From NCBI GenBank assembly GCA_021287075.1, contig JAJTBD010000024.1, positions 1 through 52,183 of the forward strand: DNA of 52,183 bases, given 5' to 3'. Source of the DNA: Micrococcales bacterium. Its GTDB lineage: Bacteria > Actinomycetota > Actinomycetes > Actinomycetales > Dermatophilaceae. Shown here in pieces: positions 17,917 to 25,528 of this stretch. Made by a program: the position numbers and the translations under genes. Below the pieces are notes generated by a model. The model was not told where the DNA came from. It worked only from the letters and a program-made list of their open reading frames with translations, and did not search any database. Every line of letters starts with the position of its first letter. The first letter of the stretch is position 1.

Positions 17917-18180
17917 TCAGTCACCGTCGCCGGTCGTGCGCAGGAGCTCCTGGCGCTGTCGCGCGATCCTCGCGCGCTCGCCGCGGGTGAACCGCCGCCA
18001 CTGGAGGTTGGCGACAGCGGTGGCCGGGATCTCGTCGACGTCGAGGAGCTGGGCGATCACGGCCACGGCCGCCTCGGTGTCGTCGGAGTCGGCGATGGCC
18101 GCCATGACCTCGCTGCGCCGGTCGATGGCCGCAAGCAGGGCGTCCAGGACCTCGAGGTCCCGCTGCGTGTTCTGGTCCAT
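17917..18180 (-). CDS. Small GyrA-like helical protein, function unknown
   Basis: This protein of about 87 aa is all helical. The pattern EVLDALLAAIDRRSEVMAAI, then DVDEIPATAVANLQWRRFT and ERARIARQRQEL, resembles the coiled-coil/dimerisation segment near the C-terminus of the DNA gyrase A breakage domain (ALDHLDEVI ... ILDMRLRRLTGLE in GyrA). No catalytic tyrosine or DNA-gate domain is present, so it is not a topoisomerase. It could be a regulator or a domain fragment maintained as a small protein. I chose the ATG at 18178-18180; the frame could also start at 18204, where it would read through a GTATGCCGC copy. It converges with the EamA gene across a 19 bp gap with no hairpin. Confidence 0.65.
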   Translation of the reverse strand: MDQNTQRDLEVLDALLAAIDRRSEVMAAIADSDDTEAAVAVIAQLLDVDEIPATAVANLQWRRFTRGERARIARQRQELLRTTGDGD

Positions 18181-18267
18181 GGGCAGAGGGTATGCCGCGG
18201 TCACCCGCCGCGAGGAGCCCTCACCGCTGCCTCAGCCGGCTGTAGATGAACATGTCGCGCCGCTCCC

Positions 18268-19779
18268 TCAACCGCATTCGGGGCCGGCCCGCCCACACCG
18301 GTCGAGCCGCGCGAGCCAGCCGACGGCCACCCAGGCGAGGAGCGCGGCATACGGGGCGACGTGGCGGCGGAAGCCGAGGGTGACGCTCTTGACGTTCTCG
18401 CTCATGCCGAGGACGCGCCCGGGGACATAGGCGAGCGCCATGATGGCGGCACGGCCGAGCAGGACGAGGTCGAGCGCCGACGCCGCGAGCAGGGGCAGCA
18501 GTGCCCAGGACAGCTGGTCGTACCACGGCAGCGAATAGGGGGCACCGAGGGCATATGCCGTGGCGAGCGCGAAGGTCCACCGGATCCCTTGGGAGACAGG
18601 GTCATCGGCGACCAGGCCGCCGGTGAGCCGCAGCAGCAGCCAGGTCAGCAGCAGGCACACGACCGCTGACAGCGCGAAGACGAGCGAGCGCACCGTGGCC
18701 TGCTGGAGCGGCCCGGTGAGCATCTCGACGATGGGCCGCCACGGGGTCGCGAGCGACACCGACCGCCGCGCCTTGCCGAGCTGCCCGAAGACCTCCGACC
18801 CGGCCCACAGGTGCAGCGGCACCGCCACGGCGATGAAGCCGAGCACGAGCATCCCGACGCGCCTGACCCATCCGGCCTCACGTGCGAGCGCCCACGCGAT
18901 GACGAGCCCGGCAGCGACACACCCATAGGTCACCTTGGTGCTCGCGGCCAGCCCACAGAGGACGCCTGCGGCAAGGGCCGTATGCCGCGCGCTCACCAGT
19001 GCGGCCACCGCCAGCGCCGTCGCGATCAGGTCCACGTGCGCGCCGAGGACTCCGACGCCGAAGACGAGTGGGTTCGCCGTCCAGAGCAGGTCGACGCGGG
19101 AGCGGGAAGCCCCGCCCCGCAACAGGATCCAGCGCACCGCCAGCCAGCAGAGGACGATGACGACCTGCCAGGCCATGACGGTCTGGCGGAGGTTGGAGCC
19201 GCCGACGAGTGAGGCGAGGCCCATGGCCGCGGTGCCAAACGGACCATAGATGCTCGGGGTGGTCGTCCACGGGGCCTCGACCGCGGACGTCACCGGGTCC
19301 GAGCCGCCCGCCCAGTCGATCGGGCTCTGCGAGAAGGGATCTCCCCCGCCGACGAGGATTCGGCCATACGCGGCGTAGTTCACGTGGTCGGCCGACCCGA
19401 AGGGCTGGGTCGCCAGGGCCAGGGCCGCCAGCACACCCGTGGCGGTCCACCCCCACGGCAGTCTCACCCGTCGCACCAGACCGATCGCGACGCCGACGGC
19501 ACCGGTCAGATAGGCGAGCACCAGCAGCGCGGAGACCGTGGCCGAGCCGGGCGACCACGGCAGGGTGCCGGTGCCCCAGCCCCGCTCCCCCAGAGGGGGT
19601 TTGGCCGCAGACGGGCCGAGCGCGCCCACGAGCAGCAGCAGCCCGAGCGAGGCGACGGTGAGTCCTATCGCGACGACGCGCGCCCGCCCGCCGGAGCCGT
19701 TCACTCCCGCGTTTTCGCCCAATTGGGCAAAAGCGCGGCGAGCGGTGCTCGCCTCCTGGCGTGACGGGGGCGTCACCAT
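18268..19779 (-). CDS. Polyprenol-phosphate-mannose-dependent mannosyltransferase-like GT-C protein
   Basis: This polytopic membrane protein of 503 aa has about 12 hydrophobic helices and resembles actinobacterial MptB-type alpha-1,6-mannosyltransferases. The first loop contains ADHVNYAAYGRILVGGGDPF, a typical GT-C loop with an acidic residue followed by aromatic residues and DPF. Later segments such as LPWYDQLSWALLPLLA also fit the family. It probably elongates a mannan or lipoglycan on the outer face of the membrane (inference). It lies 12 bp after a GT2 gene. Unusual: residues 17-25 (FAQLGENAG) are encoded by a dispersed palindromic element. If translation instead starts at the GTG at 19704 (residue 26), the element is in the leader. 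Confidence 0.78.
   Translation of the reverse strand: MVTPPSRQEASTARRAFAQLGENAGVNGSGGRARVVAIGLTVASLGLLLLVGALGPSAAKPPLGERGWGTGTLPWSPGSATVSALLVLAYLTGAVGVAIGLVRRVRLPWGWTATGVLAALALATQPFGSADHVNYAAYGRILVGGGDPFSQSPIDWAGGSDPVTSAVEAPWTTTPSIYGPFGTAAMGLASLVGGSNLRQTVMAWQVVIVLCWLAVRWILLRGGASRSRVDLLWTANPLVFGVGVLGAHVDLIATALAVAALVSARHTALAAGVLCGLAASTKVTYGCVAAGLVIAWALAREAGWVRRVGMLVLGFIAVAVPLHLWAGSEVFGQLGKARRSVSLATPWRPIVEMLTGPLQQATVRSLVFALSAVVCLLLTWLLLRLTGGLVADDPVSQGIRWTFALATAYALGAPYSLPWYDQLSWALLPLLAASALDLVLLGRAAIMALAYVPGRVLGMSENVKSVTLGFRRHVAPYAALLAWVAVGWLARLDRCGRAGPECG
19709..19736. repeat. Palindromic element copy at the 5' end of the mannosyltransferase gene
   Basis: The core GCCCAATTGGGC (19717-19728) is flanked by near-complementary GCGTTTTC and AAAAGCGC arms. 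On the coding strand it reads FAQLGENA, a different frame from the SPNW reading in recB and the FHA gene. Confidence 0.8.
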
Positions 19780-19791
19780 CGCTGGGAGGAG

Positions 19792-20646
19792 TCAGCCCCG
19801 GGTGCGCGCCCGCTGGGCGAGCGACTGGGCCACGGAGGCGGCCTTGCCGCCGACGCGCTTGACGGGGGCGGCTGCGGTCTCGCTCAGCGAGCGCGTGGCG
19901 CCCCGCTTGGCGAGGGCGATCGAGACGTCCTTGAGCTGGCGGGCGCGGTGCATCTGGCCGCTCCAGTCCGAGCCGGTGACCCGGTGCTGGAGCTCGCAGG
20001 GGACCTCCTTGATGCGCAGGCCGGCGCGGAGCACGTCGACAGTCATGCCGACCTCCACGCCCCAGCCGGCGGCGAGCGGCGTGGCCGCGTCCATCGCGGC
20101 CCGGGTGAGGCAGCGCTGGCCCGAGAGCGGCTGCACCGCACGGAAACCCGTGAGCTCCTCGATCCCGCGCTGGGCCAGCCGAACGACCCTGCCCTTGCCG
20201 CCGCCGACCGCGCGCTGCGGCGGCAGGGTGGCGATCGTCAGGTCGGCCTGGCCGGTGAGGATCGGCGGAATGAGCACGCCGAGGTTGGCGGCGGTCTCGG
20301 CGAGGTCGGCGTCGACGAAGAGCACCGCGTGAGGCGCCTCCAGCCCGCTGCGCGACTCCTCGAGACGGACCCGGGCGGCGCCGGTCGACATCGCGGCAGC
20401 CTTGCCCTGGTTGGCGGAGTGGCGCTCGACGACCGCGCCGGCGCTCTCGGCGATGGCGGCGGTCTCGTCGCTCGAGCCGTCGTCGACGACGACGACCAGG
20501 TCGACGCCGCCGATGGCCTGCACGGCAGTGATCGTCGCCGCGATCCGGTCGGCCTCGTTGAGGGCGGGGATGACCGCCGCGACGGCCGTGGGCGTGCCGG
20601 GCGCGGGCGCGATCGGGCTCGCGTCGGTGGGCGGGGTGGTGGTCAT
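19792..20646 (-). CDS. Family 2 glycosyltransferase
   Basis: This 284 aa GT-A fold enzyme resembles polyprenol-phosphate sugar synthases and glucosyl-3-phosphoglycerate synthases. VAAVIPALNEADRIAATI (residues 22-39) is the nucleotide-binding strand, VVVVDDGSSDETAAI follows, and VLFVDADLAET is the DXD-like metal site. VQPLSGQRCLTRAAM and GWGVEVGMTVD match the acceptor region. A charged C-terminal tail and lack of membrane helices suggest a soluble or peripheral enzyme. It lies directly upstream of the GT-C mannosyltransferase (12 bp), so it may supply a lipid-linked sugar donor (inference). The ATG is at 20644-20646. Confidence 0.87.
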   Translation of the reverse strand: MTTTPPTDASPIAPAPGTPTAVAAVIPALNEADRIAATITAVQAIGGVDLVVVVDDGSSDETAAIAESAGAVVERHSANQGKAAAMSTGAARVRLEESRSGLEAPHAVLFVDADLAETAANLGVLIPPILTGQADLTIATLPPQRAVGGGKGRVVRLAQRGIEELTGFRAVQPLSGQRCLTRAAMDAATPLAAGWGVEVGMTVDVLRAGLRIKEVPCELQHRVTGSDWSGQMHRARQLKDVSIALAKRGATRSLSETAAAPVKRVGGKAASVAQSLAQRARTRG

Positions 20647-20655
20647 GTCAGCTCC

Positions 20656-21549
20656 TCAGCGGAGGGTGACCTGCCGGCTGAGCAGGCCGGAGCGGGCGCG
20701 CCGCTCCTCGGAGGTGAGGTCGGTCTCGGAGGCGAGCGCAGCGGCATACCTCGTGCCGAATGCCGCGAGGGCGTCCTCGTAGTCGCCGGCACCCTTGGTG
20801 GGGTCGAGTTCGAAGACGGGCGCGAGCAGCCCGCACGCGCGGAAGGCCCCGAGCAGGCGGGTGCCGTCGCCGAGCGAGTCCTCGGCGGCCACGTGGAGGC
20901 GGGCGAGGGCGTCGGTCGCGGCCTCCTCGTCGTCGCCGAGGATGAGGCGGATATAGGTGCGGTCGCCGATCTGGCACCAGTAGGCCGAGGGCAGCGCCGA
21001 CATCTTGCTCGTCGGGATGACCGAGGCGTTGGCGCGCTCCATCGACTCCCTGGCCTCGCCCTCGAGCTCGGCCTCGCCGGTCCAGAACTCGAAGCCGTCG
21101 TGCACGGTGACCTCGAGGTCGCCGGCCTCGAGGATGTCCTGGAGGCGCGGGGTGTCGGCGGTGGGCTGCGGGGTGGCCGTCACGGGCAGGCCGGCCTCGG
21201 TCGCGAGAGCGGCGAGCAGGGCGGCGGCGATGTCGCGCGAGGCGTCACCGGAGGAGGCACCGAACTGCGCTGCCACAAAGACGGTCTCGTCACCGCGGTG
21301 CAGTGCCGGCCAGGCCATCGGCAGGACCGTCGCGACGGTCGCCTCTCCCGACTCGACACCCTCCGGGAGGGCAGACTCCTTCACGCGGACGGTCGCGGTC
21401 GCGGCCGGGAGGATCTCGCGCATCGCGACCCAGTCGGTCTCGCCCGGCAGGCCCTCGAAGGGACGGCGTGCATATGGAGCGGGAGCGACCTTGACGCGTG
21501 CCGGACGCTCGGCGCCGGCCTTGGCCTTGCGGCGAGAAGCTTTACCCAT
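20656..21549 (-). CDS. DUF5926 family protein
   Basis: This 297 aa actinobacterial conserved protein begins MGKASRRKAKAG, a basic N-terminal signature of the DUF5926 family. The rest is an acidic, soluble alpha/beta domain (for example YWCQIGDRTYIRLILGDDEE). The function is unknown. It lies 9 bp upstream of the GT2 gene on the same strand, in a run of four minus-strand genes. The ATG is at 21547-21549. Confidence 0.85.
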   Translation of the reverse strand: MGKASRRKAKAGAERPARVKVAPAPYARRPFEGLPGETDWVAMREILPAATATVRVKESALPEGVESGEATVATVLPMAWPALHRGDETVFVAAQFGASSGDASRDIAAALLAALATEAGLPVTATPQPTADTPRLQDILEAGDLEVTVHDGFEFWTGEAELEGEARESMERANASVIPTSKMSALPSAYWCQIGDRTYIRLILGDDEEAATDALARLHVAAEDSLGDGTRLLGAFRACGLLAPVFELDPTKGAGDYEDALAAFGTRYAAALASETDLTSEERRARSGLLSRQVTLR

Positions 21550-21583
21550 GCGGCAACACTAACGGGCGGGTATGCCGCGCAGG

Positions 21584-22105
21584 TCAGGACGTCCGCCGGC
21601 GCGAGGGCCCACCCAGCGCCGCCCAGACCGTGATGCCGTTGCGGGCGGGCACGACGCCCCACTCGTGGGCGAGGCTCCGCACGATGCGCAGACCGCGGCC
21701 GGAGGAGGCCCACAGCGCGATCGGCGCCGCCTTGGGCACGGTCTCGCCACCGCCGTCGGTGACCTCGATCTCGACGACCGGCGGCTTGACCTTCCAGTGC
21801 ACGCGCAGCGCGCCGTCGTGCAGCGGGCGGGCATGGCGCAGGGCATTGGTGACCAGCTCGGAGGCGACCATCTCGGCCTCGTCGATGATCTGCTCGGGCA
21901 GGTCGTCGCGGGCCTGGAGGTCGGTCACGATAATGCGGCGCACCTCGGCGACCGAGGCCGGGTCCCAGGCGACCCGGATGGTCCGGGTCGGGTCGGCGCC
22001 CGGCACGGCGCCCTGCTCGTCGACCAGTCGACGACGCTCGGCACCGCCCATCCGCATCGCATCGGTGCTGGTCAGACCCCCTGCGGGGCTGTTGTCAGGT
22101 GTCAC
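21584..22105 (-). CDS. RsbW-like ATP-binding protein (anti-sigma kinase family)
   Basis: This 173 aa protein has a GHKL HATPase domain from about residue 40. EAEMVASELVTNALRHARP is the N-box, VEIEVTDGGGE the G1 box, and SSGRGLRIVRSLAHEWGVV the G2 box with ATP-lid residues. This is the usual structure of anti-sigma serine kinases and their many Streptomyces-type relatives. The GTG at 22103-22105 is preceded by GGAGGAGGG at good spacing. No STAS antagonist or SigB-type sigma factor is adjacent; the sigma gene at 22315 is divergent and ECF-like, and such factors are not known targets of RsbW. The partner is therefore unknown. Confidence 0.85.
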   Translation of the reverse strand: MTPDNSPAGGLTSTDAMRMGGAERRRLVDEQGAVPGADPTRTIRVAWDPASVAEVRRIIVTDLQARDDLPEQIIDEAEMVASELVTNALRHARPLHDGALRVHWKVKPPVVEIEVTDGGGETVPKAAPIALWASSGRGLRIVRSLAHEWGVVPARNGITVWAALGGPSRRRTS

Positions 22106-22201
22106 GTGGCCCTCCTCCGGGCGCCACCTTACTTATCCATGGCCCCTCGTCCAGAGGGCCCAGGTCACAGTCCGGCATCCAGCCGGGCCGCCCGCCCATC
22201 T

Positions 22202-22264
22202 CGTCCAAACAGGCGGTTTGGGCGCTCGGCACGGCGTGTCGGAGCCGAACCGCCTGTTTGGACG
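22202..22264. repeat. 17-bp perfect inverted repeat between divergent genes
   Basis: The arm CGTCCAAACAGGCGGTT (22202-22218) and its exact complement AACCGCCTGTTTGGACG (22248-22264) are separated by 29 bp. It lies in the 209 bp divergent gap between the RsbW-like and sigma-factor genes. I saw no second copy in the window. It could be an operator pair or a leader hairpin of either transcript. Confidence 0.7.
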
Positions 22265-22314
22265 GTGAAACGGGTGGGGGCTCACACGGTGGGGGCCACT
22301 AGCGTTGGACCATC

Positions 22315-22791
22315 GTGAGCCTGCCGCCCTTCCAGCATCTGGTCGACGCCCACTGGCGCGACGTCGCACGCCTGGCCCATGCCCTGGCACCCGGCGACGG
22401 CGACGACGTGGCCCAGCAGGCGTGGACCCAGGCGCTCGCGGCATACCCCTCGGTGTGCAGCGCCCGCAACCTGCGCGGGTGGCTGCTCACGATCACCCAC
22501 CGGTGCGCGATGGACGCCCATCGCTCCCGCGCGCGGCGGCCGGTCCCAGCCGGCGAGCTCCCCGACGACGGGGGTATGCCGCGTGTGCCCGGCCCCGAGG
22601 CAGGCCTCCCCGACGAGCCCCTCTGGGCCGCGGTCGCGGGCCTGCCGGAGCGGCAGCGCACGGCCGTCGTCCTCAAATATGTCGCCGACCTCGACCACCC
22701 CACGATCGCCGCGGCCCTCGGGTGCTCGCCGGCGATGAGCCGCCGTCTCGTCAGTGACGCCCTGGCCACCCTGCGGAAGGACCTGCCGTGA
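22315..22791 (+). CDS. ECF-type sigma-70 family RNA polymerase sigma factor
   Basis: This 158 aa protein has region 2 (DDVAQQAWTQALAAYPSVCS, then NLRGWLLTITHRCAMDAHRS) and region 4 (GLPERQRTAVVLKYVADLDH, then AAALGCSPAMSRRLVSDALA). There is no C-terminal extension or zinc-binding anti-sigma gene nearby. The GTG is at 22315, with TAGCGT about 10-15 nt upstream. The stop overlaps the GTG start of the downstream methyltransferase (GTGA), so the sigma factor and a DNA alkylation repair enzyme are one operon. That suggests a response to alkylation stress or reuse as a regulatory pair (inference). Confidence 0.9.
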   Translation: MSLPPFQHLVDAHWRDVARLAHALAPGDGDDVAQQAWTQALAAYPSVCSARNLRGWLLTITHRCAMDAHRSRARRPVPAGELPDDGGMPRVPGPEAGLPDEPLWAAVAGLPERQRTAVVLKYVADLDHPTIAAALGCSPAMSRRLVSDALATLRKDLP

Positions 22792-23375
22792 ACGCCCATG
22801 ACCTCGACCTCGCCGCCCTGACCCGGCTGCCCGCCGACGCCGCCCCTCCCCGGCTGCCCGTCAGCGACGTCTCCTATGTCGTCGAGGACACCGCGATCGG
22901 CCGGATGCTGCTGGCCGTCCGCCCCGACGGCGCGCTGCTGGCCTCGGCGTTCACACCCGACACCGCCGCCGAGGACGCCTGGCTGGTGCGGCTGGCGCGG
23001 CAGATCTCTCCGCGGGTGCTGCGCGCCCCCAAGGCGACCGACGACGCCCGTCGCGAGCTGGCGGCATACCTCGAGGGCCAGGTGCGCGACTGGCACACCC
23101 CGGTCGACCTGGCCCTGCTCACCGACTTCCAGCGCACCGTGCTGACCACCCTCGCCGAGCACGTCGGCTATGGCGAGCGCTCGACCTATGCCGCGCTCGC
23201 CGCCGAGGTCGAGCGCCCCCGCGCGGCCCGGGCCGTCGGCGCCGCGCTCGGGGCCAACCCGCTCTGCGTGCGGCTGCCCTGCCACCGGGTGCTCGCCTCC
23301 AGCGGCGCCCTCACCGGCTATGCCGGCGGGCTCGAGGCCAAGCGCTATCTGCTCGACCTGGAGGCTCGCGGCTGA
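22788..23375 (+). CDS. ogt: Methylated-DNA--[protein]-cysteine S-methyltransferase
   Basis: This 195 aa suicide enzyme transfers O6-alkyl groups from guanine to its own cysteine. The active site LPCHRVLASSGALTGYAGG is intact, preceded by the helix-turn-helix region (AAEVERPRAARAVGAALGAN) with the family's asparagine. The N-terminal domain (residues 1-100) is longer and more divergent than in E. coli Ogt. It is coupled to the sigma factor by GTGA overlap. With alkA at 14996 it gives the window two separate alkylation-repair activities. It could be partly regulatory, because alkylated forms of such proteins can act as sensors in other systems (inference). Confidence 0.92.
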   Translation: MNAHDLDLAALTRLPADAAPPRLPVSDVSYVVEDTAIGRMLLAVRPDGALLASAFTPDTAAEDAWLVRLARQISPRVLRAPKATDDARRELAAYLEGQVRDWHTPVDLALLTDFQRTVLTTLAEHVGYGERSTYAALAAEVERPRAARAVGAALGANPLCVRLPCHRVLASSGALTGYAGGLEAKRYLLDLEARG

Positions 23376-23400
23376 GGCCCCCGGGGCCGGCGGCGCAGAT

Positions 23401-23422
23401 CCGACCACGGTCGGATGTGGCG
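23401..23422. promoter_or_regulatory. Candidate response-regulator operator upstream of the two-component genes
   Basis: CCGACCACGG followed by a near-complementary TCGG and GATGTGGCG forms an imperfect palindrome. A 22 bp match with 19 identities lies at 25478-25499, upstream of the ABC transporter. It starts about 50 bp before the sensor-kinase GTG. Confidence 0.55.
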
Positions 23423-23451
23423 TGGGCGGCGCGAGCCATAGGGTCGGGTGC

Positions 23452-24726
23452 GTGACACCCGAGCCCAACCCCTATGCGCCCCCGCCGGACGACCGGCCGC
23501 TGTGGCGTCGGGTGCGCGCCTTCCCCCGCGAGCACACCGGCTGGTGGGACATCGGCACCGCCGTCCTCTTCTGGCTGATGTTCGGGAGCTTCTGGGTGAT
23601 CGTCCTCGCCGAGGGGGCCGCTGGCCGGCCCAACCAGGCCTTCCCCCATGCCGACATCGTGGCGCTCCTGGTCACCTCGATCCTGCACACGGTCGGCGTC
23701 GCGCTGCGCCGGCTCCGGCCGGTCGTCGGCTTCTGGAGCGTGGTCGCCGGGTGCCTGGTGCAGCTCGTCGGCACCGACGCCGTCGCTCCCACCGATGCCG
23801 CCGTCCTGGTCGCCGCCTATTCGCTGACCCGCAACACCCGCAGCCAGCTCCAGCGCCGCCTCGGCCTGGTCGTGTGTGCCGTCTCGGGCTATCTCGCGGC
23901 CTGGGACTGGCGCGGCGAGATCGGGCCGGCCTCGGTCACCGGCATGATCCTCAACGGCACCTTCCTCTCGGCCTTCGTCATCGTCTTCTGGGTGTGGGGC
24001 GACCTCAACCGCAAGCGCGAGGAGCTCGTCTCGGGCCTGGAGGCCCAGAACGCCGCGCTGCGCCGCGAGCGTGACCAGCGCGCCCAGCTCGCCGCCCAGG
24101 CGGAGCGCACCCGGATCGCCCGCGAGATGCACGACATCGTCGCCCACAGCCTCTCGGTCGTGGTCGTCCAGTCCGACGGCGCCGCGTATGCCGCGGAGCA
24201 CGGTGACGTCTGGGACCGCCAGCAGGCGGCCGGTGCGCTCAAAACCATTGGGGAGACTGCGCGTTCGGCCCTCGCCGAGACGCGGCGGCTCGTCGGGGTG
24301 CTGCGCCAGGAGGGCGACAACGCCGACTACACGCCCACCACAGGCCTCGCCGAGATCGACGAGCTCGTGGAGGGCACGCGCAGCGCCGGTCTGCCCGTCG
24401 AGCTCGAGGAGCGGGGCACCCGGCGGGCGCTCTCCCACGAGGCCGACCTCGCGGCATACCGCATCGTGCAGGAGTCGCTGACCAATGTGCTGCGCCACGC
24501 GGGGCCAGGGGCGGCCGCGCGGGTGACCGTCGACTATGGCGAGCCGCTGCGGGTCGAGGTGCGCGACAACGGCGCCGGGGCCACTACGACCGACGGGTTG
24601 GGCAACGGCCTCATCGGGATGCGCGAGCGGGTCGCCCAGGTCGGCGGGGACTTCCACGCCGGGCCCGCGCCTGGTGGAGGATGGCGCGTGCAGGCGACGA
24701 TCCCGACCAAGGAGCAGCGGCAATGA
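23452..24726 (+). CDS. DesK/NarX-type sensor histidine kinase
   Basis: This 424 aa protein has four to five N-terminal membrane helices (about residues 30-185), a short linker coiled coil (EELVSGLEAQNAALRRERDQ), the HisKA_3 dimerisation domain with the phospho-acceptor in REMHDIVAHSLSVVVVQSDG, and a HATPase_c domain (ESLTNVLRHAG N-box, VRDNGAGATT, GNGLIGMRERVAQVGG). There is no large external sensor domain, so the membrane helices probably sense membrane state or an antibiotic, as in DesK-like systems (inference). The GTG at 23452 has TAGGGT about 9 nt upstream. Its TGA overlaps the response-regulator ATG (ATGA). The MacB-type ABC transporter downstream is the likely target. Confidence 0.92.
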   Translation: MTPEPNPYAPPPDDRPLWRRVRAFPREHTGWWDIGTAVLFWLMFGSFWVIVLAEGAAGRPNQAFPHADIVALLVTSILHTVGVALRRLRPVVGFWSVVAGCLVQLVGTDAVAPTDAAVLVAAYSLTRNTRSQLQRRLGLVVCAVSGYLAAWDWRGEIGPASVTGMILNGTFLSAFVIVFWVWGDLNRKREELVSGLEAQNAALRRERDQRAQLAAQAERTRIAREMHDIVAHSLSVVVVQSDGAAYAAEHGDVWDRQQAAGALKTIGETARSALAETRRLVGVLRQEGDNADYTPTTGLAEIDELVEGTRSAGLPVELEERGTRRALSHEADLAAYRIVQESLTNVLRHAGPGAAARVTVDYGEPLRVEVRDNGAGATTTDGLGNGLIGMRERVAQVGGDFHAGPAPGGGWRVQATIPTKEQRQ

Positions 24727-25436
24727 CAGAGCCGACCACAGCAGCAGGCCCGATCCGTGTCGTGCTCGTCGACGACCAGGAGCTGGTGCGTGCCGGCTTC
24801 CGGATGGTGCTCGACGCCCAGTCCGACATGACCGTCGTCGGCGAGGCGGGTGACGGCCAGGCCGCCCTCGACCTGCTGGCGGCGACCGCCGCCGACGTCG
24901 TGCTGATGGACATCCGCATGCCCCGCATGGACGGTGTCGCGGCGACAAAAGCCCTGTGCGCCAAAGGCCCTGACGCGCCCCGGGTCGTGGTGCTGACCAC
25001 CTTCGACCTCGACGAATACGCCTTCGCGGCGCTCAAGGCCGGCGCCGCCGGCTTCCTCCTCAAGGACGCCGGCCCTGCCGACCTCCTCACCGCCATCCGC
25101 GCTGTGCACCACGGCGACTCGGTCATCGCGCCGTCCACGACCCGGCGCCTGCTCGACCACTTCGCCGAGACCCTGCCCGAGGACGGGCAGAGCGCCGCTG
25201 CGGCCGGCCCCGACCTCGGCCGGCTAGAGCCGCTGACCGCGCGCGAGGTCGAGGTGCTCACCGCGGTCGGGCGGGGCCTGACCAACTCCGAGATCGCCGC
25301 CGAGCTCTATATGGCCGAGGCCACCGTCAAGACCCACATCGGCCGCATCCTGCACAAGCTCGCGCTGCGCGACCGGGTGCAGATGGTGATGCTCGCCTAT
25401 GAGACCGGGCTGGTCGAGATACGACCACGGTCGTAG
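24723..25436 (+). CDS. NarL/FixJ-family response regulator
   Basis: This 237 aa protein has a receiver domain (RVVLVDDQELVRAGFRM; phosphoacceptor Asp in VVLMDIRMPRMDG; VVVLTTFD switch; FLLKDAGPADLLTAI with the conserved Lys) and a C-terminal LuxR-type helix-turn-helix (LTAREVEVLTAVGRGLTNSE, then EATVKTHIGRILHKLALRDR). The start ATG overlaps the kinase stop, and the upstream in-frame region is an extension without support. It is probably phosphorylated by the adjacent kinase and binds the CCGACCACGG repeats before both the kinase and the ABC transporter operon (inference). Confidence 0.94.
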   Translation: MTEPTTAAGPIRVVLVDDQELVRAGFRMVLDAQSDMTVVGEAGDGQAALDLLAATAADVVLMDIRMPRMDGVAATKALCAKGPDAPRVVVLTTFDLDEYAFAALKAGAAGFLLKDAGPADLLTAIRAVHHGDSVIAPSTTRRLLDHFAETLPEDGQSAAAAGPDLGRLEPLTAREVEVLTAVGRGLTNSEIAAELYMAEATVKTHIGRILHKLALRDRVQMVMLAYETGLVEIRPRS

Positions 25437-25499
25437 TCCCACGGGACCACGGGTGACGCCCATGCGGCCCACAGGTCCCGACCACGGGCCGATGTGACG
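25424..25499. promoter_or_regulatory. Cluster of CGACCACGG repeats upstream of the ABC transporter
   Basis: ACGACCACGGTCGT (about 25424-25437, overlapping the end of the response-regulator gene), GACCACGGGTGACG (about 25444) and CCGACCACGGGCCGATGTG (25478-25496) share a GACCACGG core. The last matches the site at 23401. They are the likely binding sites of the NarL-type regulator just upstream. Confidence 0.55.
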
Positions 25500-25528
25500 G
25501 ACCCCCTTGTGGCGGAATCGTTGTGGGC

